Assembly (NCBI GenBank): GCA_030536555.1
Contig: JAUNPU010000001.1
Location: forward strand, 43,814-107,813
Length of the DNA: 64,000 nt
Reading direction: 5' to 3'
From: Eubacteriales bacterium
GTDB lineage: Bacteria; Bacillota; Clostridia; Lachnospirales; Lachnospiraceae
Shown here: one piece after another, positions 38,278 through 46,083 of the stretch
Position numbering within the stretch: position 1 is the stretch's first letter
Layout of the letters: each line of letters opens with the position of its first letter
Translations under genes and position numbers: made by a program
The notes under the pieces: model-generated
The model's database searches: none
Seen by the model: the letters and a program-made list of their open reading frames with translations, nothing else
What the model was told of the DNA's origin: nothing

Positions 38278-38355
38278 TTGACATTAAATTAACAATATGT
38301 TAGACTAGGAATTGTAAAAATCAACAATTGTAACTGGGAACAACGAAACAATTGT
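38278..38355 (+). promoter_or_regulatory. promoter and repeated palindromes before the flavoprotein reductase
   Basis: TTGACA (38278-38283), a 17-nt spacer and TAGACT (38301-38306) form the promoter. Downstream, the palindrome ACAATTGT occurs twice (38324-38331 and 38348-38355), 24 bp apart, both within AACAATTGTA. They may be operator half-sites or leader elements. Confidence 0.55.
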
Positions 38356-38377
38356 ACAAAAAAGGGAGGAAATTATC

Positions 38378-40240
38378 GTGAGAAAATCAGGTAAGAAAGC
38401 ATTGGCTATGATTCTGACATCTGCAATGGTTCTTTCCATGGCAGGCTGCGGCGGCAAGGAAGCTGATCCTACTACAGCAGCGGAGACCACCACGGCAGCA
38501 GAAACCACGACAGCGGCAGAGACCACCGCAGAAGAGACTACCGAAGCTGAGACCGCAGAGGCACAGCAGGCAGATATCGTAGTGATCGGTGCAGGCGGCG
38601 CAGGTATGACCGCAGCAATTCAGGCAGTACAGGACGGCGCTACCGACGTGGTTGTGCTGGAGAAGATGCCGATCACCGGAGGCAACACCACCCGTTCCAC
38701 CGGCGGCCTGAATGCAGCAGGAACCAAGTATCAGGAAGCAGAGGGAATCGAGGATTCCGTAGAGCTGTTCGTGGAAGACACCATGAAGGGCGGCAAGGAG
38801 TTAAACAACAAAGAACTGGTTACCAAGATGGCAGAGGATTCTGCAGCAGCTGTTGACTGGGTTAATGAGATTGGCGGCGACTTAAGCGTAGTTGGTATGT
38901 TCGGCGGCGCAAGCGTAAAGCGTATCCACAGACCGACCGACACCTCCGCAGTAGGCCCGATGTTAGTAAAGGCTCTGAATGCCAAGATGGCAGAGCTGAA
39001 CATCCCGGTACTGTTAGAGACCAAGGCTGAGAAGATTCTGGTAGACGATAAGGGCGCTGTATGCGGCGTCACTGCAACCGACAAAGACGGCAATGAGATG
39101 ACCATCGACTGTACCGCAGTGGTTCTGGCAACCGGCGGCTTCGGAGCAAACTCCGACATGGTCGTGAAGTACAAAGCAGATCTGGCAGGCTTTGGCACCA
39201 CCAACCATGCAGGCGCAACCGGCGACGGCATTGCAATGGCAGAGGAGCTGGGCGCAGCTTTAGTTGATATCGAGCAGATTCAGACTCATCCGACTGTAAA
39301 TCCGGAGACCCAGACCATGTACACCGAGGGTGTGCGCGGCAACGGTGCAATCCTGGTAAATAAAGAAGGCAAGCGCTTCGTCAATGAGCTGGAGACCCGT
39401 GACGTGGTATCCGCAGCAATCCTGGAGCAGACCGACAAGCAGTGCTATCTGGTATTTGACCAGGCAGTAAGAGAGAGTCTTGCAGCCATCGAGTCCTACA
39501 TCAAGAAAGGCATTGTAACCGAAGCAGACACTCCGGAAGCACTGGGTGAGGCAATCGGCGTAGATGGCGCAGCACTGGCAGAGACCCTGAAAGCATATGC
39601 AGGCTATCAGGCAGCAGGCAAAGACGACGAGTTCGGCCGCGAGAGCATGGAGCTTCCGTTAGACCAGCCGAAATACTACGCAGCACTTTGCGCACCGGCA
39701 ATCCATCACACCATGGGCGGCGTGAAGATCAATACCGCTACCGAGGTCCTGAAGGAAGACGGCACCGCAATCCCGGGTCTGTTCGCAGCAGGTGAGGTTA
39801 CCGGAGGCGTTCACGGCGCAAACCGTCTGGGCGGCAACGCTGTAACCGATATCGTAGTATTTGGACGTATCGCAGGTACCGCAGCAGAGGATTATGTGGA
39901 AGCCAACGGCGGACACACCGAGGCTGAGATCACCGCAGCAGCAGAGGAAGCAGCAGCACCGGCAGTTCAGGGCAACTTCAAGGATGGCGTATACGAGGGA
40001 ACCGGCAAGGGCAACAACGGCGACATCAAGGTAGAGGTTACCGTAAAGGACGGCAGCATCACTTCCGTAGTCCTGAAGGAGCACGGCGAGACCGAGGGCA
40101 TCTTTGAGGCAGCAGAGAAGAACGTGACCGCTGATATCATCAAGAACCAGACCGCTCAGGTAGACGCAGTATCCGGCGCAACCAATACCAGTAAGGGTAT
40201 CATGGAAGCAGTAGAGAATGCACTGAGCAGCGCGAAATAA
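38378..40240 (+). CDS. secreted flavinylated flavoprotein reductase (fumarate/urocanate reductase-like)
   Basis: This is a 620-aa lipoprotein. The signal peptide ends in the lipobox MAGCGG (about residue 24), followed by a Thr/Ala/Glu linker with repeated AETTTAAETTTA units. The FAD-binding domain (about residues 65-505) has VVIGAGGAGMTAAIQA and the active-site region TRSTGGLNA and TTNHAGATGDGIAMA. An FMN-binding domain (about 535-620) carries the covalent flavin site SGAT (S599-T602), normally loaded by ApbE. Such enzymes take electrons from extracellular electron transfer and reduce an outside acceptor (fumarate, urocanate, cinnamate types). The start is GTG with AAGGGAGG. The repeated use of GCA, ACC and GGC codons suggests high expression. 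The acceptor is unknown. Confidence 0.88.
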   Translation: MRKSGKKALAMILTSAMVLSMAGCGGKEADPTTAAETTTAAETTTAAETTAEETTEAETAEAQQADIVVIGAGGAGMTAAIQAVQDGATDVVVLEKMPITGGNTTRSTGGLNAAGTKYQEAEGIEDSVELFVEDTMKGGKELNNKELVTKMAEDSAAAVDWVNEIGGDLSVVGMFGGASVKRIHRPTDTSAVGPMLVKALNAKMAELNIPVLLETKAEKILVDDKGAVCGVTATDKDGNEMTIDCTAVVLATGGFGANSDMVVKYKADLAGFGTTNHAGATGDGIAMAEELGAALVDIEQIQTHPTVNPETQTMYTEGVRGNGAILVNKEGKRFVNELETRDVVSAAILEQTDKQCYLVFDQAVRESLAAIESYIKKGIVTEADTPEALGEAIGVDGAALAETLKAYAGYQAAGKDDEFGRESMELPLDQPKYYAALCAPAIHHTMGGVKINTATEVLKEDGTAIPGLFAAGEVTGGVHGANRLGGNAVTDIVVFGRIAGTAAEDYVEANGGHTEAEITAAAEEAAAPAVQGNFKDGVYEGTGKGNNGDIKVEVTVKDGSITSVVLKEHGETEGIFEAAEKNVTADIIKNQTAQVDAVSGATNTSKGIMEAVENALSSAK

Positions 40241-40272
40241 GATATTGAGATTAGAATAGTGAAATAAAGCAG

Positions 40273-40313
40273 ATACCGCAGGAGAAAATCATGAAGCTCC
40301 TGCGGTATTTTTG
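40273..40313 (+). terminator. strong intrinsic terminator after the reductase gene
   Basis: A perfect 12-bp stem, ATACCGCAGGAG (40273-40284) with CTCCTGCGGTAT (40297-40308), is followed by TTTTT. Confidence 0.85.
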
Positions 40314-40320
40314 GTTGCAT

Positions 40321-40806
40321 ATGAATATCTGTTATGCTAGAATTCATGTAATCGAGGTGCGGAAACTGAAGGACACCAGTATGTTTCGCACCGATATCCG
40401 GCAGGTGTTTGATCTGATCCGCCTGTCAGAGAGCAAGGAAGAGCTTCGGGACTTAGTCAAAAACGATCCCGCTTATCAGCAGATGGAAGAAGATGCCTAT
40501 GATCTGGCGGCATTTTATACGAAGACAGAGGGGCTGATTGAGAAGAAGAGCTACTATATGGAAGGAGACAAGGTAAATATGTGCGGAGCGATTGAAGGGT
40601 TAATGGAAGATGCCAGAGTTCAGGGACGTGCAGAAGGTCACGCTGAGGGGCATGCAGAAGGACGCGCGGAGGGAGCGAAGAAGAAGGAGCATCAGTTGCT
40701 GGCACTGATTTCTGCGATGAATGCTGACGGGAAAGCAGGGGATATCCCGCGCTTGTCGGAAGACCCGGAGTTTTATCGGGCGATGCTTAAGAAGTATTCC
40801 CTTTAA
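40321..40806 (+). pseudogene. carboxy-terminal remnant of an Rpn-like nuclease/transposase gene
   Basis: The frame reads ICYARIHVIEVRKLKDTS, then MFRTDIRQVFDLIRLSESK and DPAYQQMEEDAYDLAAFY, the usual carboxy-terminal half of Lachnospiraceae Rpn-like PD-(D/E)XK proteins. It ends in a GRAEGHAEGHAEGRAEG repeat and a charged tail. The nuclease core is absent; the homologous part begins right after the terminator of the preceding gene, pointing to a 5' deletion. An internal ATG at 40381 could still give a 141-aa product, but no good ribosome-binding site is present. Family call is from recognised conserved blocks. Confidence 0.65.
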
Positions 40807-40894
40807 CAGGATATAGCAAGAGCTGCCGCAGGTTTTAAATGATTTGATGAGCAGGAGCGAGGTTTGTTGTAGAAATCTCTCCTGCTCATCAAAA

Positions 40895-41593
40895 TCAACG
40901 GATATTCTCTGCGATTTTCAACATGGTTTCTTCGTTACATTGAGAAGTCAAAATACAGACACCAAATTCATTTTCCCAAATCAGCATATTCAGGTATTCA
41001 GAGTTATTTTCGTTTGCAGCATAAAATTCTCCATCCCAATCATGGATTTTTACATCATGGATGGTGTGACGTTCATTATCAAGATGAATGGTGGCATTTT
41101 TCAACATACAGGTAAATGTAAGGCGCTGTCCATCTTCGTTTTGATAAGATTGATGGATTTCATACTCATCTCGTGAATCTTCCGCCAGTTGATAGCCATC
41201 TGGTACATAATGTAACCTCAGATCGACAGACCTGCTTTCTGACGAGGAATGGTTTTTATATTGATACTCCACATACCGGTCAAATACACGGGTAAACAGA
41301 TTCATACAGGCAGCGCGAACCTGGTCAAACTGCATCAGGAATGCGAAGGTAATTCCGGTAAGAAGAAGTATGATGGAAGCAATTTTTCTTCCGGAACTGG
41401 TCAGGTTTTTAAGCCAGAGTCTGGAACGGTAATGGCGGATGATATTGCGGATTTTTTTGTCATAATGAGCGGGAATCTCCAATGTGGAAAATTCCTGATC
41501 GGAGAGGATATCCGCTGTTTCGCGCATACTGTTTTCTGTAATTGCGGTATTTAACAGGGAGTCCCAATTGGAGTACACAGAATCATGCTTCAT
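40895..41593 (-). CDS. anti-sigma factor with DUF4367-like extracytoplasmic domain
   Basis: This is a 232-aa single-pass membrane protein. Residues 1-65 are a cytoplasmic region that would bind the sigma factor. A hydrophobic helix lies at about 70-90 (KIASIILLLTGITFAFLM), and the outer domain (about 120-232) contains LRLHYVPDGYQLAEDSRDE and MLIWENEFGVCILTSQCNEE, matching DUF4367 proteins found beside clostridial ECF sigma genes. It overlaps the sigma gene by 11 bp. It probably holds the sigma factor at the membrane until an envelope signal arrives. The first residues (KHDSVYSNWDSLLNTAITE) show no zinc-anti-sigma motif. Confidence 0.75.
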   Translation of the reverse strand: MKHDSVYSNWDSLLNTAITENSMRETADILSDQEFSTLEIPAHYDKKIRNIIRHYRSRLWLKNLTSSGRKIASIILLLTGITFAFLMQFDQVRAACMNLFTRVFDRYVEYQYKNHSSSESRSVDLRLHYVPDGYQLAEDSRDEYEIHQSYQNEDGQRLTFTCMLKNATIHLDNERHTIHDVKIHDWDGEFYAANENNSEYLNMLIWENEFGVCILTSQCNEETMLKIAENIR

Positions 41594-42125
41594 AAGTATC
41601 CTCCGCCATTTTTTTACGCAGAATCTGATTGGCGCGATAAATCCGCATTTCTACAGTCTTCTTTTTTAACTTTAAAAAGGATGCAATTTCATCATTGCTG
41701 AACCCATTGACAAACTTTAGTTCCAGAACAGATTTGTAAATATCATCCAGTTCATGAACCATCTGGGTCAATCGATGAACCTCTTCTTTTTGGATCATCT
41801 GATCCAGAATTTCTTCCTGATCGTCAGGAAGACAGTCGGCAGAATCCAGAGGAGTTTCCAGAATTTTACTGGTGTTTCTTAAGTGATTTTTGCAGTAATT
41901 GCGTGCGATTGTAATGATGTAATTGCGGGATTTTATGTAGTCATCCAAATCGACAGCATCCAGGTGTTCCGCTATCTTCAGGTAGATATCCTGTGAGAGA
42001 TCTTCAATCAGATATGGGTCCTGTACAAATCTGCTGATGGTGTAATAGACTGTTTTTCCGTAGAGTTCATATAACCGGATGAATTTGTCACATTCATCCT
42101 GCGTATCAAAAACAAATACAAGCAT
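41583..42125 (-). CDS. ECF-type RNA polymerase sigma factor
   Basis: This is a 180-aa sigma-70-family factor. Region 2 (about residues 25-95) has YYTISRFVQDPYLIEDLSQDIYLKI split over the -10-recognition helix, and region 4 (about 120-175) has LDDIYKSVLELKFVNGFSNDEIASFLKLKKKTVEMRIYRA as the helix-turn-helix, here described by its ends. The start at 42125 follows GAGGGGAATAAC; longer in-frame starts would cover the promoter region. It is cotranscribed with the anti-sigma gene and divergent from a LysM protein gene. Autoregulation would be usual for such pairs. Confidence 0.85.
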   Translation of the reverse strand: MLVFVFDTQDECDKFIRLYELYGKTVYYTISRFVQDPYLIEDLSQDIYLKIAEHLDAVDLDDYIKSRNYIITIARNYCKNHLRNTSKILETPLDSADCLPDDQEEILDQMIQKEEVHRLTQMVHELDDIYKSVLELKFVNGFSNDEIASFLKLKKKTVEMRIYRANQILRKKMAEDTYEA

Positions 42126-42341
42126 GTTATTCCCCTCGATTCCTTCTGGTGAGGCTATCATAGTACAGAAACTGGAAAGATGCAAGGGTAAAAGACATAG
42201 TAAAAAATAATTGAAAAACATTGAAAAAGTCTGTAGAAACATTGCTGAAACCGGTGTTAATCTATATATAGTTCCCTGTGTTTTTCAAGCGAGGAGCAAT
42301 ATAGTTCAAGTAATAAAAATTGTAAGGAGCGTGTGCATTTT

Positions 42342-43193
42342 ATGAAAAAATTGAGAAAATTGAGAGGGGCGGTATTGGGAGGTTTTGCGATATTTTTGTC
42401 AGGAATTCCCTTCATATCTTATGCAGAAACAGAGCAGCTGAGCCAGCAGGAGTTTTATGAGTTTTGTGAAGAACATCAGGCTGAAAAGGTCCGATCTCCG
42501 TATCCGCCGTCAAAGGACAGAGAGGTGGATTTATTTAATTATGGATTTCACTACAGGGATGTGCTGCTGTCCCCAGATGGCAGAAGCTTTGTCGATAATC
42601 CCCATGACACGGCAAGCTACAGCAATCTGGCAGCGGGACAGATTATTATGGATATGGAGGACGGCTATGAGATATCGTATGAATATCATATGACGAGCGT
42701 GTTTGCAGAGGAATTATCGGAGTATGTAGTGGAAGGAGATACCGTTACTCCATACTACAGAGCTGTTCCGTCAGAATCGGAATCGGGAGTGGAATATCGT
42801 TATGTCAGCAATCATCCGGAGAAACCTCCGGTCATACCTGATTTTCCCAAGGATTATGATTGGAAAAAACATAAGGAGACCACGCTGCAGGTGATTCCGA
42901 AGGTTACTTTGCGGTCAGAGAAGGACGGGGCTTCCCATGTCTATTGTTCAAGGATCAGCTACATTACAAATCTATATAAGAAGGAACCGGACTGTTATAC
43001 GCTGAGACCAACTGATCTTGAAGCATATACGGTACAGAAAGGGGACAGCCTGTATAAAATAGCTGCAAAGTATTATGGCAGCGGTGAGGAGTGGAGGTTT
43101 ATTCTGGAGCGGAACCAGGATTACATTCCGAATGCCGACAGGATACAGCCGGGGCTGCTGCTGGTGATTCCAAATGCGGACGCATATCGATAA
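42342..43193 (+). CDS. secreted LysM-domain protein
   Basis: This is a 283-aa exported protein. It has a signal peptide (residues 1-28, ending ISYA-E) and a middle region (about 30-220) of unrecognised fold, rich in Tyr and acidic residues. A carboxy-terminal LysM domain (about 228-278) shows YTVQKGDSLYKIAAKYYGSG, ILERNQDYI and IQPGLLLVIP. LysM binds peptidoglycan, so the protein should sit at the wall. AAGGAG lies 12 bp before ATG 42342; an in-frame GTG at 42333 is possible. It is divergent from the ECF sigma/anti-sigma operon, and TGAAAC at 42247-42252 resembles an ECF -35, so it may be a sigma target (inference). Confidence 0.8.
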   Translation: MKKLRKLRGAVLGGFAIFLSGIPFISYAETEQLSQQEFYEFCEEHQAEKVRSPYPPSKDREVDLFNYGFHYRDVLLSPDGRSFVDNPHDTASYSNLAAGQIIMDMEDGYEISYEYHMTSVFAEELSEYVVEGDTVTPYYRAVPSESESGVEYRYVSNHPEKPPVIPDFPKDYDWKKHKETTLQVIPKVTLRSEKDGASHVYCSRISYITNLYKKEPDCYTLRPTDLEAYTVQKGDSLYKIAAKYYGSGEEWRFILERNQDYIPNADRIQPGLLLVIPNADAYR

Positions 43194-43245
43194 TGTGCAG
43201 TCATATTTCACAAAAAGAAAAAGAAATTTTTATTGAAAAGAAATA

Positions 43246-43273
43246 TTGAAAAAAACTTTCATTTTGGTATAAT
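43246..43273 (+). promoter_or_regulatory. promoter of the nan genes
   Basis: TTGAAA (43246-43251), a 16-nt spacer and TATAAT (43268-43273) lie about 95 bp before nanE. No operator is obvious in the leader. Confidence 0.55.
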
Positions 43274-43369
43274 GGTACTATCAGTATTAAAAGTCAGTAT
43301 GCAAATCGAAATCAGGTGTCTGTTCAGTGAAGGCTGTGCAGGTATCAAAATGGAAGGATGGGAACAAAC

Positions 43370-44080
43370 ATGGAGAAGAGAGAGTTACTGGAAAAGATCA
43401 AAGGGCAGATGATCGTATCATGTCAGGCATTGCCGGGTGAGCCGCTGTATGTGGAGGAGAAGTCGGTGATGTATCTGATGGCGCGTGCAGGTAAGATGGC
43501 GGGAACACCGGCGATCCGTACCAGCAGCATCCGTGACGTGATTGCGATTAAGGAGGAGACGGGACTTCCGGTGATCGGACTGGTGAAGATCCAGTATCCG
43601 GGATTTGACGGCTATATTACCCCGACCATGAAGGAAGTGGACGACCTGGTGGCTGCAGGTTCTGACGTGATCGCATTGGACTGCACGGACCGCAGACGCG
43701 GCGACGGCAAGACGGCTGTTGAGTTTGCGGCTGAGGTTCGCGCCAAGTATCCGGATGAGATTCTGATGGCGGATATTTCCAATTATGAAGAGGGTATTGC
43801 TGCATGGAAGTGCGGCATGGATATTGTGGGAACTACCATGAGCGGTTACACCGACTACACACCGAACCGGGACGAGCCGGACTATGAGCTGATGGAGCGT
43901 CTGGCGGCTGATATCGACGTACCGGTGATCGGCGAGGGCAAGATTCATACCCCTGAGCAGGCAGTGCGTGCGTTGAAGACCGGTGCGTGGGCTATCGTTG
44001 TGGGTGGCGCGATTACCCGTCCGCTGGAGATCGCCAACCGGTTCATGAAGGCTATCAACGAGAGCAGAGGTGCAGAGTGA
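43370..44080 (+). CDS. nanE: N-acetylmannosamine-6-phosphate 2-epimerase
   Basis: This is a 236-aa TIM-barrel enzyme converting ManNAc-6-P to GlcNAc-6-P in sialic-acid catabolism. NanE marks are GQMIVSCQALPGEPLY, VIALDCTDRRRGDGKT, MADISNYEEGIAAWKCGMDIVGTTMSGYT (in parts) and PVIGEGKIHTPEQA. ATG 43370 is preferred; an in-frame ATG at 43358 is possible and would add four residues. The stop overlaps the next ATG by 1 bp. With the following kinase and lyase it makes a complete Neu5Ac-to-GlcNAc-6-P route. Confidence 0.93.
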   Translation: MEKRELLEKIKGQMIVSCQALPGEPLYVEEKSVMYLMARAGKMAGTPAIRTSSIRDVIAIKEETGLPVIGLVKIQYPGFDGYITPTMKEVDDLVAAGSDVIALDCTDRRRGDGKTAVEFAAEVRAKYPDEILMADISNYEEGIAAWKCGMDIVGTTMSGYTDYTPNRDEPDYELMERLAADIDVPVIGEGKIHTPEQAVRALKTGAWAIVVGGAITRPLEIANRFMKAINESRGAE

Positions 44081-44964
44081 TGAGGATTGCGGCCCTTGAT
44101 ATTGGAGGAACCTCCATCAAGTCCGGCATCTGGGACGGAACGCAGTTGATCGAGTGCAGGGAGACGGACACCAATGCGAAGGAGGGCGGCATCCGCCTGA
44201 TGGAGCGTGCCGTGGAGATTCTGGAGAGCTATGGTCAGTTTGACGGCATCGGAATCAGCACCGCAGGACAGGTGGACACGGAGAAAGGTTCCATTTACTA
44301 TGCCAATGACAACATTCCGGGCTACACCGGAGTGGAAGTGCAGAAAATCATGGAAGACCGGTTCCATGTGCCGGTGACGGTGGAGAATGATGTAAATGCA
44401 GCAGCCATCGGGGAAGGGCAGTACGGCGCGGCGGCAGGACAGAAGGATTTCCTGTGTCTGACCTACGGTACCGGCGTGGGCGGAGCCATTGTGCTGGACG
44501 GCATCGTGTACAGCGGCAGCAGCTATTCTGCCGGAAGCTTTGGCGGAATCGTGGTTCATCCGGAGAAGATTGACCCGGAGGTGGAGTTCAGCGGCTGCTA
44601 TGAGAAGTATGCCTCCGCAACCGGGCTGGTGAAAAGTGCCATGGAGTTGGATCCGGCACTGACCAACGGCAGGCTGATTTTTGAGAATTTTGACCGTCCG
44701 GAGGTAAAGGCAGTGATCGACGGCTGGGTGGATGAGATTGTGTGGGGGCTGGTGTCTCTGGTACATAGTTTCAATCCGGGCTGTATCGTGCTGGGGGGCG
44801 GCGTGATGGCACAGCCCTATGTGCTGGAGCAGGTGAGAGCGCGGCTGATCCCGATCGTTTCTCCGGGATTTCGGAATCTGCAGGTGGTGAAGGCAAGCCT
44901 TGGCAACCAGGCAGGTATGATGGGCGCGGTATCGAGAACCATGAAGAAGATGGGACTCGTCTGA
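44080..44964 (+). CDS. nanK: ROK-family N-acetylmannosamine kinase
   Basis: This is a 294-aa sugar kinase of the ROK family. It begins RIAALDIGGTSIKSGIWDG (phosphate-binding loop) and shows ENDVNAAAIGEGQYGAA with the catalytic aspartate, then LTYGTGVGGAIVLDGIVYSG. The Cys-rich zinc motif of many ROK proteins is not evident (only SGCYEKYAS). It starts inside the nanE stop, and the lyase follows after 69 bp. Phosphorylation of ManNAc is inferred from the neighbours; the family also includes glucokinases. Confidence 0.88.
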   Translation: MRIAALDIGGTSIKSGIWDGTQLIECRETDTNAKEGGIRLMERAVEILESYGQFDGIGISTAGQVDTEKGSIYYANDNIPGYTGVEVQKIMEDRFHVPVTVENDVNAAAIGEGQYGAAAGQKDFLCLTYGTGVGGAIVLDGIVYSGSSYSAGSFGGIVVHPEKIDPEVEFSGCYEKYASATGLVKSAMELDPALTNGRLIFENFDRPEVKAVIDGWVDEIVWGLVSLVHSFNPGCIVLGGGVMAQPYVLEQVRARLIPIVSPGFRNLQVVKASLGNQAGMMGAVSRTMKKMGLV

Positions 44965-45033
44965 GTGAGAAGTTTGCTGCTATGCAGATAAACCGATATA
45001 ATTAACATTTCATGTTGAAAGGGGACAAATATC

Positions 45034-45951
45034 ATGAGAGATATTACGAAGTATCAGGGAATTATTCCGGCATTCTATGCCTGCTACGATGAGGAGGGTA
45101 AGATCAACCCGGAGGGCGTTGAGGCGCTGACTAAACATCTGGTGAAGAAGGGCGTGAAGGGCGTGTATGTAGGCGGTTCTTCAGGCGAGTGTATTTACCA
45201 GAGTGTGGCAGAGAGAAAGCTGGTGCTGGAGCATGTTGTGAAGGCAGCAGAGGGCAAGCTGACCATTATCGCACATGTGGCATGCAACAACACTGCTGAC
45301 AGTATGGAGCTGGCAGCTCACGCAGAGAGTCTGGGCGTAGACGCAATCGCATCGATTCCGCCGATTTACTTCCATCTGCCGGAGTATGCAATCGCTCAGT
45401 ACTGGAACGATATCTCTTCCGCGGCACCGAACACGGATTTTGTGATCTACAACATTCCGCAGCTGGCAGGTGTTGCACTGACCATGCCGTTATTTAAGGA
45501 AATGCTGAAGAACCCGAACGTGGTGGCCGTGAAGAACAGCTCCATGCCGGTTCAGGATATTCAGATGTTCAAGATGGAAGGCGGCGAGGGCTTCGTGGTA
45601 TTCAACGGTCCGGACGAGCAGCTGGTATCCGGTCTGGCTATGGGCGCAGACGGCGGCATCGGCGGAACCTACGGTGTGATGCCGGAGCTGTATGTGAAGC
45701 TGATGGAGCTGGTGAAGGCCGGCGACATCCCGGCAGCAAGAGACATTCAGTATGCAGCTGACGCGATCATCTACAAGATGTGCTCCTGCAAGGGCAACCT
45801 GTATGCAGTGATGAAAGAAATCATGAAGATTCGTGACGGTCTGGAGCTGGGCAGCGTGCGCAAGCCGATGCCGGGTCTGGTAGAGGCAGATATGCCGACC
45901 GTGAGAGAGTGCGCAGATATGATCTCCGCAGCAATCGAGAAGTTTTGCTAA
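45034..45951 (+). CDS. nanA: N-acetylneuraminate lyase (DapA/NanA family)
   Basis: This is a 305-aa TIM-barrel aldolase. Marks of the family are GVYVGGSSGECIYQSVAER, the tyrosine in IYNIPQLAG and the Schiff-base lysine in VVAVKNSS. GGTYGVMPEL in place of the DapA-type loop and the YNIPQ motif point to sialic-acid lyase rather than dihydrodipicolinate synthase, in agreement with nanE and nanK. AAAGGGGA precedes the ATG. It cleaves Neu5Ac to ManNAc and pyruvate. No sialidase or sialic-acid transporter gene is next to it in this window. Confidence 0.92.
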   Translation: MRDITKYQGIIPAFYACYDEEGKINPEGVEALTKHLVKKGVKGVYVGGSSGECIYQSVAERKLVLEHVVKAAEGKLTIIAHVACNNTADSMELAAHAESLGVDAIASIPPIYFHLPEYAIAQYWNDISSAAPNTDFVIYNIPQLAGVALTMPLFKEMLKNPNVVAVKNSSMPVQDIQMFKMEGGEGFVVFNGPDEQLVSGLAMGADGGIGGTYGVMPELYVKLMELVKAGDIPAARDIQYAADAIIYKMCSCKGNLYAVMKEIMKIRDGLELGSVRKPMPGLVEADMPTVRECADMISAAIEKFC

Positions 45952-46002
45952 GAGCAGAAGGAAACTTTAGATACAGAGAAGGTTGAGTTACCGGATATAC
46001 AA

Positions 46003-46069
46003 AAACTCCCGCAGACGTTCTCACCCCGCCCGGACAGGGCGGCGGAGGAGAACCGGCGGGAGTTTTTTT
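46003..46069. terminator. long bidirectional terminator between nanA and the MATE gene
   Basis: AAACTCCCGC (46003-46012) pairs with GCGGGAGTTT (46056-46065). Inside, GTTCTC pairs with GAGAAC and CCGCCC with GGGCGG, giving an extended stem. T-runs are present on both strands. Confidence 0.8.
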
Positions 46070-46083
46070 GTTCTTATGATCTG

